Below are positions 5,699-14,727 of a DNA stretch of 31,560 bases, piece by piece. A program made the position numbers and the translations under genes. The DNA comes from Bartonella apihabitans (GTDB taxonomy: Bacteria > Pseudomonadota > Alphaproteobacteria > Rhizobiales > Rhizobiaceae). Positions within the stretch are counted from its first letter, which is position 1. Every line of letters begins with the position of its first letter. The stretch spans positions 1 through 31,560 of the forward strand of contig NZ_CP132386.1 in NCBI RefSeq assembly GCF_030758755.1, given 5' to 3'. The notes beneath the pieces were generated by a model. The model had not been told where the DNA came from and searched no databases. It saw nothing but the letters and a program-made list of their open reading frames with translations.

Positions 5699-8135
5699 CG
5701 AATTAAACGCGTCGGTAATAAAAAAACTGATGCGCGGCAAGTTGATAAAACGCGAAACGAGTATGCGAAAACATATACCTTATATCCGACACAAAAATGA
5801 AACGATTGTTGGATTAAAGGATGGGTCAATCGCTGGCGTTATAAAGCTGGACGGGCTGTTTTTTGAAACGCAAGATCAAGCAGAAATAAACACACGTGCA
5901 GAAATCGAAAACACTATCATTCGAAATCTGGGAACGAGCCAATACTCGTTTTGGGCAACGACAATTCGTCGCAAAACAGTTGCACACCTAGATCAACACC
6001 CAAAAGGATATTTAGCAAGTGAAATAGATCGTCAATATTTTGATCAGCTTGCGGAAAAACGGCTTTACACTAATGAGTTATATTTAACCGTCATTAAAGG
6101 GAATATTCGCGGTGCTGTAGGCTTGGGCGACAAAATAAGACAAAAATGGGAACAATTGACCGAGGCAGGAGATATTAAAAGACGTGAAAAAAATAACGTT
6201 GTGGAATTTGAACAGAAATTAAAAACGATCGTCAAAGAACTGACCGGTTACGGGGCAAAACTGTTAGGCATAAAAAAAACAGGTAGTGACGTTGGCGCCC
6301 GTTATTTGTCGGAACCGGCGATGTTTTTTAATGAAATATTGATGGGGGCAAAAAACCAACCGCTTCCATTACCACGCCAATCACTCGACAGCTATATCGG
6401 TACTGGTCGTTTATTTTTCGGCACGAAAGTTGTGCAGATCGCGTCGGCAACGAATGATGCAAAATTCGGTGCAATACTTTCGCTAAAAGAATATCCATCG
6501 TTCACGGAACCCGGCTTTCTCGACACGTTACTGACGACCGACAACGAAATGATTATTACCCAATCGTTTTCTGTTGTTGACCAGCCGATTGCGCAAGAAC
6601 GCATATCACGGCTTCAAAGACAACTCGAAAAGTCCGACGCCGCGAACAGCGAGCTGGCTGATGAAGTAGATTACGCAATGAATGCGTTGGCGAAGCGAGA
6701 AGCGGTTTTTGGCTACCATCACTTGACGGTGCTAGTTTTGGCAGATGATCTAGAACGCCTGAATAAGGCGGTCGGCGACGTGACAACACAACTTACGCAC
6801 TGCAACATCACGGCGGTGCGGGAAGACCTTAATTTAGAACCAGCGTTTTGGGCGCAGCTACCAGGCAACAGTAGTTATATAGCCCGTGGTGCATTGTTAT
6901 CATCGAGAAACTTTGCGTGTTTTGCTCCGTTACACAATTTTCCTTCAGGGGAAACAGATGGAAAAAAAATACATTGGCGTTCACCAGTAACGATTTTCGA
7001 GACGACAAGTAAGACGGCTTACCATTTTAACTTTCACACCTCGGACGTCGGACACTTTACGATCACCGGACCAAGTGGTTCGGGCAAAACAGTTGTGATG
7101 ACGTTTCTGATGGCGCAGTCAGCGCGTATCAAACCAACCCCGCGCGTCGTATATTTTGATAAAGATCGCGCCGCAGAAATAACAATAAGAGGGCTTGGCG
7201 GTGTTTATGAAGTCATTAATCCGGCGCGGCCAACCGGTTTTAACCCGCTGCAACTCGACGACACACCGGTTAATCGTACTTTTCTCGGCAATTTGTTCCA
7301 AGTCATGCTCGCGCCCGCTTCGGGCGAAGAATTAAAGCAAGCGGAAAAAACAACAATTGAAAAGGCAGTCGCAAAAGTGATGAAGCTGGCGTTGCCACTA
7401 CGAACGCTTGCCAATTTCGACACATTATTGCAAGGCGCAGCTAAAGCCACTGACGAAGATCTATCGGCGAGACTCCGCTCTTGGGTAACGGGCGAAAATG
7501 CATGGTGTTTTAACGCGGAAAAAGATGTTCTGAATTTGGAAAACATTTCGGCCATTGGCTTCGATATGACATCGATCTTACAACAAAAAACCACGCGGAT
7601 TCCGTTGATCATGTATTTATTCCATCGTCTTGAACAAATGTGCAACGGCGAGCCAATTATTTTCATGCTGGACGAAGCGTGGAGCTTGTTCGACAACGAA
7701 CAATTCAGCAAGTTTATCAACGATAAAATACGGACGATCAGAAAACTCAACGGTATTGTCGGTCTTGGTACGCAATCGATTTCAGACATTTCGGGTTCGG
7801 ACGGAACCAGAGCGGTGCTTGAACAATGCACCACCAATATTCACTTTCCAAATCCGAAAGGAAACCGAGAGGAATATAGTAAAAATTTTAAGATAACGGA
7901 AAAGGAATTTCAGTTCATTACAAAAACCGACCCGAAAAGCCGTCTTTTTCTTATTAAACATGCACAAGATTTTGTCATTGCACGGCTTGATCTCACCGGA
8001 CTGAACGGCCTGATAAATGTGCTATCCGCAACACCTAAAACGCTCGATCTTTGCGAGCGTTTACGAAGCGAAAATGGCGACGCGCCGGAAGCGTGGTTGC
8101 CGTCATTTTTCCGAGAAATCGGAGAAAAAAAATGA
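5688..8135 (+). CDS. virB4: VirB4-family transport ATPase
   Basis: VirB4 is the largest ATPase of the secretion machine, essential for pilus assembly and substrate transfer. At 815 aa it has the normal family length and is fully in frame. The N-terminal CagE/TrbE/VirB domain covers roughly residues 190-390. The Walker A motif GPSGSGKT is at 461-468 and the Walker B IIFMLDEAW at 657-665. Its stop overlaps the next gene by ATGA. Its integrity contrasts with virB2 and virB11, which carry apparent frameshifts. Confidence 0.96.
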   Translation: MAANELNASVIKKLMRGKLIKRETSMRKHIPYIRHKNETIVGLKDGSIAGVIKLDGLFFETQDQAEINTRAEIENTIIRNLGTSQYSFWATTIRRKTVAHLDQHPKGYLASEIDRQYFDQLAEKRLYTNELYLTVIKGNIRGAVGLGDKIRQKWEQLTEAGDIKRREKNNVVEFEQKLKTIVKELTGYGAKLLGIKKTGSDVGARYLSEPAMFFNEILMGAKNQPLPLPRQSLDSYIGTGRLFFGTKVVQIASATNDAKFGAILSLKEYPSFTEPGFLDTLLTTDNEMIITQSFSVVDQPIAQERISRLQRQLEKSDAANSELADEVDYAMNALAKREAVFGYHHLTVLVLADDLERLNKAVGDVTTQLTHCNITAVREDLNLEPAFWAQLPGNSSYIARGALLSSRNFACFAPLHNFPSGETDGKKIHWRSPVTIFETTSKTAYHFNFHTSDVGHFTITGPSGSGKTVVMTFLMAQSARIKPTPRVVYFDKDRAAEITIRGLGGVYEVINPARPTGFNPLQLDDTPVNRTFLGNLFQVMLAPASGEELKQAEKTTIEKAVAKVMKLALPLRTLANFDTLLQGAAKATDEDLSARLRSWVTGENAWCFNAEKDVLNLENISAIGFDMTSILQQKTTRIPLIMYLFHRLEQMCNGEPIIFMLDEAWSLFDNEQFSKFINDKIRTIRKLNGIVGLGTQSISDISGSDGTRAVLEQCTTNIHFPNPKGNREEYSKNFKITEKEFQFITKTDPKSRLFLIKHAQDFVIARLDLTGLNGLINVLSATPKTLDLCERLRSENGDAPEAWLPSFFREIGEKK

Positions 8136-9163
8136 CGAAAATAGTAAAGGTTGTTGCAACGTTAATAATTGCGGCAAATGTTGTAAACGGACAAGCCGCC
8201 GAATTGGTGATTGATAACGCCAAACTTGGCGAAAAAAACGATAATCAACAAGCGGTCGAAAAAAACGAAAACGTTAAAACGGATGAGCTAAACAAGCACA
8301 AAAGTATTACATGTTCCGCATCACGTGGGATGCGTTCATCATCTCCGTCGGCTGCCACAAAAGAAAACCCCGAAGTAGTCGCCTTGGCGCGACGTGTAGC
8401 AAGGGAAGAAGGTGTTCGCGAAGATCTATTTCTTGGCCTCGTTTATCAGGAGAGCCGCTTCAATCCCTGCGCCCGTTCACCAGTCGGGGCATTTGGTCTT
8501 ACACAATTGATGCCGGACACCGCCAAATCACTTGGCGTAAACCAGTACGACGTAGAACAAAATCTTCGCGGAGGCGCCCGATATTTAGCCACCCAACTGA
8601 AAAGGTACAATGGGAATGAACAGTTAGCATTGGCAGCCTATAACGCAGGCCCCGGCAATGTAAATAAATACGGCGGAATACCACCTTTCAAAGAAACAAA
8701 TGAATATGTGTATAATATTACACAAAAATGGAAACCGTCGTTCGCCGGTATAGAGAATACAGCCCTTCCCGCTTATAGCTATGCGGCCGACACAACAATC
8801 GGAGCGATGGCTGTCGATCGTGCCACGCAGGACAATATCACGGACGTTCAGGGGTGGTATAAAAACATATCACAAACGCAGACCGCGACGGTTTTAGATG
8901 CTTGGGACGCTAATACGAAAGTACGTAACGCCAATACAGATTTAGTTAATCAGGTCATTACGCTTGGCGCAACAATTGGCGATTTGCTGAACGCCCGCAA
9001 TGCGGAAAATGTGCAGACGGCTTCGCAGGCAGCAAAATTTTTATCGCAAAAAATAGACACCCCCCTCCCCCAAGAAGAATGTTTGCGGGCGAACATGTTT
9101 TGGGACGAGTACCTAAAGAAGTGCATTGACAAGACGGGTATTGAAAAGGAGCAACCACAATGA
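8132..9163 (+). CDS. Second lytic transglycosylase within the virB operon
   Basis: This 343-residue exported protein (N-terminal hydrophobic segment KVVATLIIAANVVNGQAA) has an SLT domain. The catalytic glutamate is E107 in VYQESRFNP, followed by GAFGLTQLMPDTA and LALAAYNAGPGNV. After the SLT domain comes a helical region of about 150 residues (DNITDVQGWYKNISQTQTAT and onward). It is absent from VirB1, and its style, with a run of helices and late cysteines, could serve as an attachment domain. The gene overlaps virB4 and virB5 by four bases each, so it is a fixed member of the operon. Whether it replaces, complements or moonlights beside VirB1 cannot be told here. Confidence 0.85.
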   Translation: MTKIVKVVATLIIAANVVNGQAAELVIDNAKLGEKNDNQQAVEKNENVKTDELNKHKSITCSASRGMRSSSPSAATKENPEVVALARRVAREEGVREDLFLGLVYQESRFNPCARSPVGAFGLTQLMPDTAKSLGVNQYDVEQNLRGGARYLATQLKRYNGNEQLALAAYNAGPGNVNKYGGIPPFKETNEYVYNITQKWKPSFAGIENTALPAYSYAADTTIGAMAVDRATQDNITDVQGWYKNISQTQTATVLDAWDANTKVRNANTDLVNQVITLGATIGDLLNARNAENVQTASQAAKFLSQKIDTPLPQEECLRANMFWDEYLKKCIDKTGIEKEQPQ

Positions 9164-9876
9164 GGACGAAAACAATTATAGCAACATTAATAACGACCTG
9201 CTTGGCTATACCGACAGTCGGGTATGCACAAAAGCCGGTATTCGATCAGAAAAATTACAAGGTCGCGAAAGAAACGGCCAACACGACAGAAAAAATATTA
9301 GACACCAACAAAGACGTTTTGAAAACCGTCAATGAAACATTGAAGGCAGTGACAGGCGAACGCGGGAATGTAGCAGGTCAGTTGAACAATATTGCAATAG
9401 GCCAAGGTTTTTCCGTGTCAAGCGTACCACGGTTTGATGATATTTTGGCCGGTGGCGTTCCAAATTTTGGGCAGTTGTCGCCAGAAATAGCAAAAACAAC
9501 GGCGGCATTTATGAATGGGTTGAAGCTAGTCAAATCATTGTCCGGTAAACAGAACAGCGACTATGCCAACGACAAATCATATGCGGAAATGGTACGCTCG
9601 TTAGCCAGTGTGTCGGCGTTAGTAACGGGTGCGCAATCGGGTGTAAGTGGCCGACGCCAAGCTCTCGAACAAGCAAGCGCAAAAATCGGCACAGCGACAG
9701 ACGTAAAAGGCAGCATCGACCAAAATACGCAACTGCAAGTGCAGACCGGTTTGACGACGAATGAGCTGATTGGTGTGATGAATGGTGCGGTAGAGTCTTT
9801 AGCGGCCGAAAATCAACGGCGATTGACCGAAATCTCGCAAACAAGAAAGTTTTTGACCTATGACCCCGCTAATTAA
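9160..9876 (+). CDS. virB5: VirB5-like minor pilin
   Basis: VirB5 proteins cap the pilus and are exported. This one has 238 aa, a signal peptide ending in VGYAQ (about residue 24), and then the helical, low-cysteine body typical of the family, with late helices (NGAVESLAAENQRRLTEISQ). Sequence conservation in this family is weak, so position between virB4 and virB6 carries much of the call. ATGA overlap with the preceding gene. Confidence 0.8.
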   Translation: MRTKTIIATLITTCLAIPTVGYAQKPVFDQKNYKVAKETANTTEKILDTNKDVLKTVNETLKAVTGERGNVAGQLNNIAIGQGFSVSSVPRFDDILAGGVPNFGQLSPEIAKTTAAFMNGLKLVKSLSGKQNSDYANDKSYAEMVRSLASVSALVTGAQSGVSGRRQALEQASAKIGTATDVKGSIDQNTQLQVQTGLTTNELIGVMNGAVESLAAENQRRLTEISQTRKFLTYDPAN

Positions 9877-10069
9877 AATAATTGCAGCAGCAGTGATCGC
9901 CGGTAGTCTAACCGGTTGCGCAACGAAAATACACGAAAAAAGCGCCCCGTGCAAACGAACACCCGCAATCGTTTCATCGTTCGCGGAGAACGATTATTGC
10001 GGTGCAGATCGTCCCGTCAACAGCGGCGGTATTGAAGCCATTTTTGCCGATATTATGGAGCAGCAGTGA
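9860..10069 (+). CDS. Lipoprotein between virB5 and virB6 (VirB7- or Eex-like)
   Basis: This 69-residue lipoprotein precursor has a clear lipobox, SLTGC, with the lipidated cysteine at residue 20. Two further cysteines (C31, C47) lie in the short mature part. In virB operons a small lipoprotein is either VirB7, which stabilises VirB9, or an entry-exclusion protein. The pKM101/IncN systems place the exclusion gene at exactly this position, between the virB5 and virB6 homologues. No other virB7 candidate appears in the operon, so it may serve as VirB7. It overlaps virB5 by 17 bases and ends just before virB6. Confidence 0.75.
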   Translation: MTPLIKIIAAAVIAGSLTGCATKIHEKSAPCKRTPAIVSSFAENDYCGADRPVNSGGIEAIFADIMEQQ

Positions 10070-10070
10070 T

Positions 10071-11081
10071 ATGGCCAATTTTATGACAGACATTATCGCG
10101 CGTGTGGAAAACGTCGGCCAAGGTTTTTCCGAAACGGCTTATTCCGCGCTGGGCGACCAGGTATTACAAGCGTCGCGCTATGCAATGATCATTTATATCT
10201 GGCACTATTGCTGCTTGGCCTACATTGGCCGTGCTAATATAGACCTCAAAGACCTACTCGGCAAATTAGCGCGAATGCTGATAATACTAGCCTTGATCGG
10301 AAACTGGTCGTACTTTGACTACTACATTTACCGCATTTTGATGGATGTACCGGAAAATGTCGGCCGCGTTGTGTTGCAGGCAATCTCTGGCGTGTCATCG
10401 GCCGAACCGACAAGCGGGCTTATGCAAATATGGAATACAGCCAACAAAGTGTCGGAGACGATTTCCGCCCAATCCGGCTATTTTACAATAATGCCCAACC
10501 TAATCGCCTTTGTCGTTTGGTTGATTATTTTAGCGTTTGCAGGACTTTCTTTGTCGGTCATTATTCTAGCCAAAATGATAACATGGGTATTAGTGGCCGT
10601 TGCGCCAGTATTTATCGCGTGTTTCCTTTTCGGTATTTCGCGGCCGCTAGCGCGTGGTTGGGCGTCACAAGTACTGCTTTACTCAATCATGCCGTTATTC
10701 ACCTATGTGGTGATAGCGATTGTTATTGCGATGATTTTACCGACACTGGACACCCTCAATGTCCAAGCACAAACCCAGCAGATTAGTTGGGCACAAGTGG
10801 GAACCTTCTGCATAGCGGCGTGTGCAGGTCTTTTCATTATTCTCAAAATCGCGGTTTTAACGCAAGGTATTGTTGGCGCGATGGCTATTGGCATTGGTGA
10901 TGTCGTAGGCGCAATGGCGGCAACAACCGGAACAAGCAGTTTGGCCGCCGCAAGTGGAATTAGCAACAACGGAAGACGGGCAGCCTCGGCGGCTTATCAA
11001 GCAGGTCGCGCACGTATTGGGGCGATAGGTGCAAAAAAATATGCAACAGCAGACAATAAAACAAACAAGGAAACAAAATGA
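10071..11081 (+). CDS. virB6: VirB6-like polytopic inner-membrane protein
   Basis: VirB6 forms part of the inner-membrane channel and contacts the DNA substrate. From the ATG at 10071 (GGAGCAG upstream) the protein has 336 aa. It has a periplasm-facing N-terminal part and about five to seven hydrophobic helices, including IAFVVWLIILAFAGLSLSVI and the conserved-style ITWVLVAVAPVFIACFLFG. The C-terminus is Ala/Gly-rich and polar. The stop overlaps virB8 (ATGA). Confidence 0.88.
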   Translation: MANFMTDIIARVENVGQGFSETAYSALGDQVLQASRYAMIIYIWHYCCLAYIGRANIDLKDLLGKLARMLIILALIGNWSYFDYYIYRILMDVPENVGRVVLQAISGVSSAEPTSGLMQIWNTANKVSETISAQSGYFTIMPNLIAFVVWLIILAFAGLSLSVIILAKMITWVLVAVAPVFIACFLFGISRPLARGWASQVLLYSIMPLFTYVVIAIVIAMILPTLDTLNVQAQTQQISWAQVGTFCIAACAGLFIILKIAVLTQGIVGAMAIGIGDVVGAMAATTGTSSLAAASGISNNGRRAASAAYQAGRARIGAIGAKKYATADNKTNKETK

Positions 11082-11764
11082 CGGACAAGCTGGAAAACTA
11101 TTATAACGGTGGTCAAGCCTACGACGACGAAATCGTCAGTATGTATCGCCGTCAGACACGTAACAGTCGTTTTGTTGCTGTTATTGGATTGGTAATAGGT
11201 GTCGCGGGTATGTTAATGGTCGCGGCGTTGTTGCCGTTAAAGACGTTTGAGCCTTACATTGTCGAAGTCGACAAAACCACGGGGTATATAGAGGTAAAAA
11301 GCGGCCTGACACAACCGCTAACACTATCGGACGAAGAAGCGGTCACACAAGCATATATTGTTCGTTTTATTCGCGCGCGCGAAAGTTATTCGGCCGATCG
11401 TGTTGATGAGAATGTGAACCTTGCAGCGCTACTTTCGGCAGACGATGCCGCGAGCGATCTGCAAAAACTTTACGCCGACACAAATCGCGACAATCCGGTA
11501 AAAAAGTATGGAAAAAACGTCAAGATTACAACGGAAATAAAGTCGGTCTCGTTTCCGAACAAAACAACGGCGATCGTCCGGTTTGCAACCCAAAAGACGG
11601 AAAATCTTACACCCCCACGTACTGATCACTACGTCGCAGTGTTGCGTTTTCGGTATACGACAACGCCGATAAAAAATGAATGGCGTTTTGATAATCCCCT
11701 CGGGTTTCAGGTGACGAGTTATCAGCGCGATCAAGAAACCGTCGTGGATGGAATAAAAAAATGA
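11078..11764 (+). CDS. virB8: VirB8-like assembly factor
   Basis: VirB8 is a bitopic inner-membrane protein that nucleates channel assembly. It has 228 aa, one transmembrane segment at about 31-53 (RFVAVIGLVIGVAGMLMVAA), then the periplasmic domain. The domain ends in the family signature NPLGFQVTSYQRDQE. Start and stop both overlap neighbours by ATGA, so it is translationally coupled to virB6 and virB9. Confidence 0.93.
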   Translation: MTDKLENYYNGGQAYDDEIVSMYRRQTRNSRFVAVIGLVIGVAGMLMVAALLPLKTFEPYIVEVDKTTGYIEVKSGLTQPLTLSDEEAVTQAYIVRFIRARESYSADRVDENVNLAALLSADDAASDLQKLYADTNRDNPVKKYGKNVKITTEIKSVSFPNKTTAIVRFATQKTENLTPPRTDHYVAVLRFRYTTTPIKNEWRFDNPLGFQVTSYQRDQETVVDGIKK

Positions 11765-12567
11765 AAAAATCAATAATAACGATTGCCGTTTGTTTGTTTT
11801 GCGCGACTGCAAATGCCGCGCAGTCGCCTGTACCAGGTAAACAAGATCAGCGTATTACAACAATTGCTTATCAGGCAAATGACGTGATTACGATCAAAGC
11901 TACGTATGGTATTTCGACGATGGTGATTTTTGATGCGGAAGAAAAATTCGTAACGGTTTCGTTAGGAGACACAGAAAGCTGGCAAGTTGCGCCCTCGGAA
12001 ACGGGTAACATTCTATTCGTCAAACCAATAGCGAAAAACATCACAACGAATATGAATGTCGTTACCAATAAGCGGGTTTATTTCATAGAATTACAAGACG
12101 TCGAACGGACGAAAAACTTTTTTTATGGTGTCCGTTTTACTTATCCCGAAAAAAACGTAAACGACGCAATACGCAGTGAGGCGGAATATCGTGCCAGTTA
12201 TCCAAACCTTTCAGCGATTGATAAAGAACATGTAAACTTGGATTATTCGTTCAAGGGCGCCGGTACACTAAAACCGGTAAGGATTTTCGACGACGGGAAA
12301 AAAACGTTTTTTAAATTTCGGGGAAAAATACCCGCCATTTTTGCGGTCAATGATGATTATTCGGAAACCCTAATAAATTACCATAAAGAGGGGGAATATG
12401 TGGTGGTCGACCAAACGGCGCCGCAATACACATTGCGAGACGGGCAGACTTGGACGTGTATTTTTAATCTTCGCAAAGACGATTTCGGGCAAACGGTTGT
12501 TGATGCAGACGGACCAAAAGCAGACGAAGACGCAAAAATTCGCAGCAGGAGTGGCAACAAGAAATGA
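11761..12567 (+). CDS. virB9: VirB9-like outer-membrane core protein
   Basis: With VirB7 and VirB10, VirB9 forms the outer-membrane core complex. It has 268 aa and a signal peptide ending in ATANA (about residue 19). The C-terminal CagX/VirB9 region shows KPVRIFDDGKKTFFKF, PAIFAVNDDYSETLINYH and YVVVDQTAPQYTLRDG, all typical. ATGA overlaps on both sides. Confidence 0.94.
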   Translation: MKKSIITIAVCLFCATANAAQSPVPGKQDQRITTIAYQANDVITIKATYGISTMVIFDAEEKFVTVSLGDTESWQVAPSETGNILFVKPIAKNITTNMNVVTNKRVYFIELQDVERTKNFFYGVRFTYPEKNVNDAIRSEAEYRASYPNLSAIDKEHVNLDYSFKGAGTLKPVRIFDDGKKTFFKFRGKIPAIFAVNDDYSETLINYHKEGEYVVVDQTAPQYTLRDGQTWTCIFNLRKDDFGQTVVDADGPKADEDAKIRSRSGNKK

Positions 12568-13742
12568 CGGAACCGGATAAAAAACCAAACGAAATAGTGG
12601 CCGAGTTGGTGGATAGCGACTATAAGTTAGATGATCGCCACGGGCGAGATAAAAAACGAAAAATAATTATTGCCGCCGTTGCCCTGATCGGCATTGTGGT
12701 GTTCTTTGTGACGTCGGGTCAACAGAACGAAAGCAAGAGGAATGCAAACAATGCAGACGAAGAATTTAACACGAAAGTGTTTAATCCGCCAGCCGTCTTA
12801 ACCGAGGAAAAAAAAGCGGAAAAACCCACAGAGACCCTAGAAATACCGGAGCCGCCGACTACGACATTTAACGTTCCGCCGCCACCGCCGCCGGTCGAAG
12901 TGGAAAAAAAAGTCGTTGAAGAAGAATTTCCGGAACGCTTCCGGTCGAAACAAATAATCATTGATAATTCGGCAAAAGACGTTGATCGCGGTGCGGAAAC
13001 AACGGGCAATGGAGAAGCGTCTGCAAATAATAATAAACATACAGCCTTCCTGAACGACGTTTCAGCACGTGTCGAAAAAACGGTCAAAGCAAAAAAGATA
13101 GAACGAATTGATGCTGTCGTAGCGGAAGGAACGCTCATACCGGGCACACTTGAAACCGCGATTAACAGCGATTTACCAGGCCAAATACGAGCGGTCGTTT
13201 CAGCCGATGTTTATTCATTTGACGGCCGCCGCGTATTAATACCGGCAGGAACTCGTCTAATAGGTGAATATCAATCCGATCTAATGAACGGTCAAACGCG
13301 TGTTTTTGTGGTCTGGTCGCGGCTTATTCGACAAGACGGCGCGTCTATCGCCCTTGGCTCACAAGGTAGCGACGCACTCGGCCGTGCGGGCATGACTGGG
13401 CACGTTGACAAGCATTTTCGGGAACGGTTCAGTTCGTCCATTTTATTGTCGATCGTCGGAGGCGGAACAAGTTATGCGATTGGGCAACGGTCAAACCGGA
13501 TGAATTACTATTCAAACGACCGCGACGGTGCGGACGAGGCACGACAAACGATAGCTCAAACTTTTTCCGATATGGCGAATACGGCATTGAGGGAAAATAT
13601 AAATATTCCGCCGACTATCACGGTTGATCAAGGCGCGTCGATTTTTGTTTTTGTTCATCATGACTTGGATTTTTCCGATTTTTATCAAGACCCCGTCACG
13701 GAAGCAATCAAACAGATCAAAAAAGAAAGGGGGTTGGAATGA
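12564..13742 (+). CDS. virB10: VirB10-like energy-sensing core protein
   Basis: VirB10 spans both membranes and couples ATP use to channel opening. It has 392 aa, a cytoplasmic N-terminus, a transmembrane helix at about 33-50, a proline-rich periplasmic linker (VPPPPPP at 104-110), and the C-terminal TrbI/VirB10 domain. That domain includes LIPAGTRLIGEYQSDLMNGQ, VVWSRLIRQDGASIAL and the antenna-bearing end. Fully in frame, coupled by ATGA to virB9 and virB11. Confidence 0.95.
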   Translation: MTEPDKKPNEIVAELVDSDYKLDDRHGRDKKRKIIIAAVALIGIVVFFVTSGQQNESKRNANNADEEFNTKVFNPPAVLTEEKKAEKPTETLEIPEPPTTTFNVPPPPPPVEVEKKVVEEEFPERFRSKQIIIDNSAKDVDRGAETTGNGEASANNNKHTAFLNDVSARVEKTVKAKKIERIDAVVAEGTLIPGTLETAINSDLPGQIRAVVSADVYSFDGRRVLIPAGTRLIGEYQSDLMNGQTRVFVVWSRLIRQDGASIALGSQGSDALGRAGMTGHVDKHFRERFSSSILLSIVGGGTSYAIGQRSNRMNYYSNDRDGADEARQTIAQTFSDMANTALRENINIPPTITVDQGASIFVFVHHDLDFSDFYQDPVTEAIKQIKKERGLE

Positions 13743-14727
13743 CAGACGGGCTTGATGCGGTTTATCTAAAACCATACGCTGCCGCGCTCGCCGACAAGAA
13801 TGTGATCGAGATTTCGGTCAATCGACCGGGTGGTTTTTTTGTTGAAAAAGCCGGTCAGGCCGATATGGAATATCGGCCAAATGCGGCGGTTACGAAAGAT
13901 CCATTGAGACTTTTGCGCAGTACATTGCGGCCAAAAACAACCAATACGTTAATACGGCAAAACCGTTATTTAGCGGCACACTGCCCACGCATGAACGCAT
14001 TCAAATCGTACTTTCCCCGTCAGCGGCGGAAGGTGGCGCGATTTCGATACGTAAGCAATTTGTACAGAATATAAGTCTTGATGAATACGCAAGCCTCGGG
14101 GCTTTTAACAATGTAAAACCAGCCTCAGCCCAAAACGCGTTGGCCGCGCAGTTATCACGTCTGCTCGATGCAAAGAATTATGTGGCATTCATAAAACAAG
14201 CCATAAAAAATAGAATATCGTTGCTAATATCCGGCGGTACGAATACGGGCAAAACAACGTTTTTAAACGCGTGTCTAAGGGAAATACCGGCTGGTGAGCG
14301 GATTATAACGATCGAAGATACGCGCGAGCTTAACCCACCGCAAAAAAACGTATTAAAGTTATTAGCAAGCAAGGGCGACCAAGGAACAGCGGATGTAACG
14401 ATAGGTGATCTCTTAGAGGCCAGCTTGCGTCTGCGGCCGGATCGAATTCTGATAGGAGAATTACGCGGTAGTGAAGCATTCGCCTTTCTGAGGGCGATTA
14501 ATACGGGGCATCCAGGCTCTATGACAACCGTCCACGCCAACGAACCTGCAGGTGCGTATCAGCAACTGGAATTAATGGCACTACAGTCGGCAGCCGGAAA
14601 AGCTTTGAGCAGAGAATTTTTAGAAAAATACATCAAAACGGTTATGCCGGTCGTGATTCAACTGGCAAAAAGAGGTAAAGAACGTGGCGTCGAACAGATC
14701 TATTATAAAAACTATCAACAGCCATAA
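13739..14727 (+). pseudogene. virB11: VirB11 ATPase gene with an internal frameshift
   Basis: VirB11 is the hexameric traffic ATPase at the base of the channel. The first frame encodes MTDGLDAVYLKPYAAALADK up to AAVTKDP. It then runs into sequence unlike the family and stops at 14074. From about 13906 another frame continues as ETFAQYIAAKNNQYVNTAKP, then the GGTNTGKTTF Walker A (14233 onward), IITIEDTREL, LLEASLRLRPDRILIGELRG and GHPGSMTTVHANEP, all canonical VirB11. One base is missing near CCATTGAG (13901-13908); restoring it would give a product of about 329 aa. As written, no intact VirB11 is made unless an internal start is used. Either a real inactivation or a sequence error. Confidence 0.88.

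Noticed and set aside
7205..7837. 210-residue minus-strand frame inside virB4
   Set aside because: Antisense shadow of an intact, well conserved ATPase gene.
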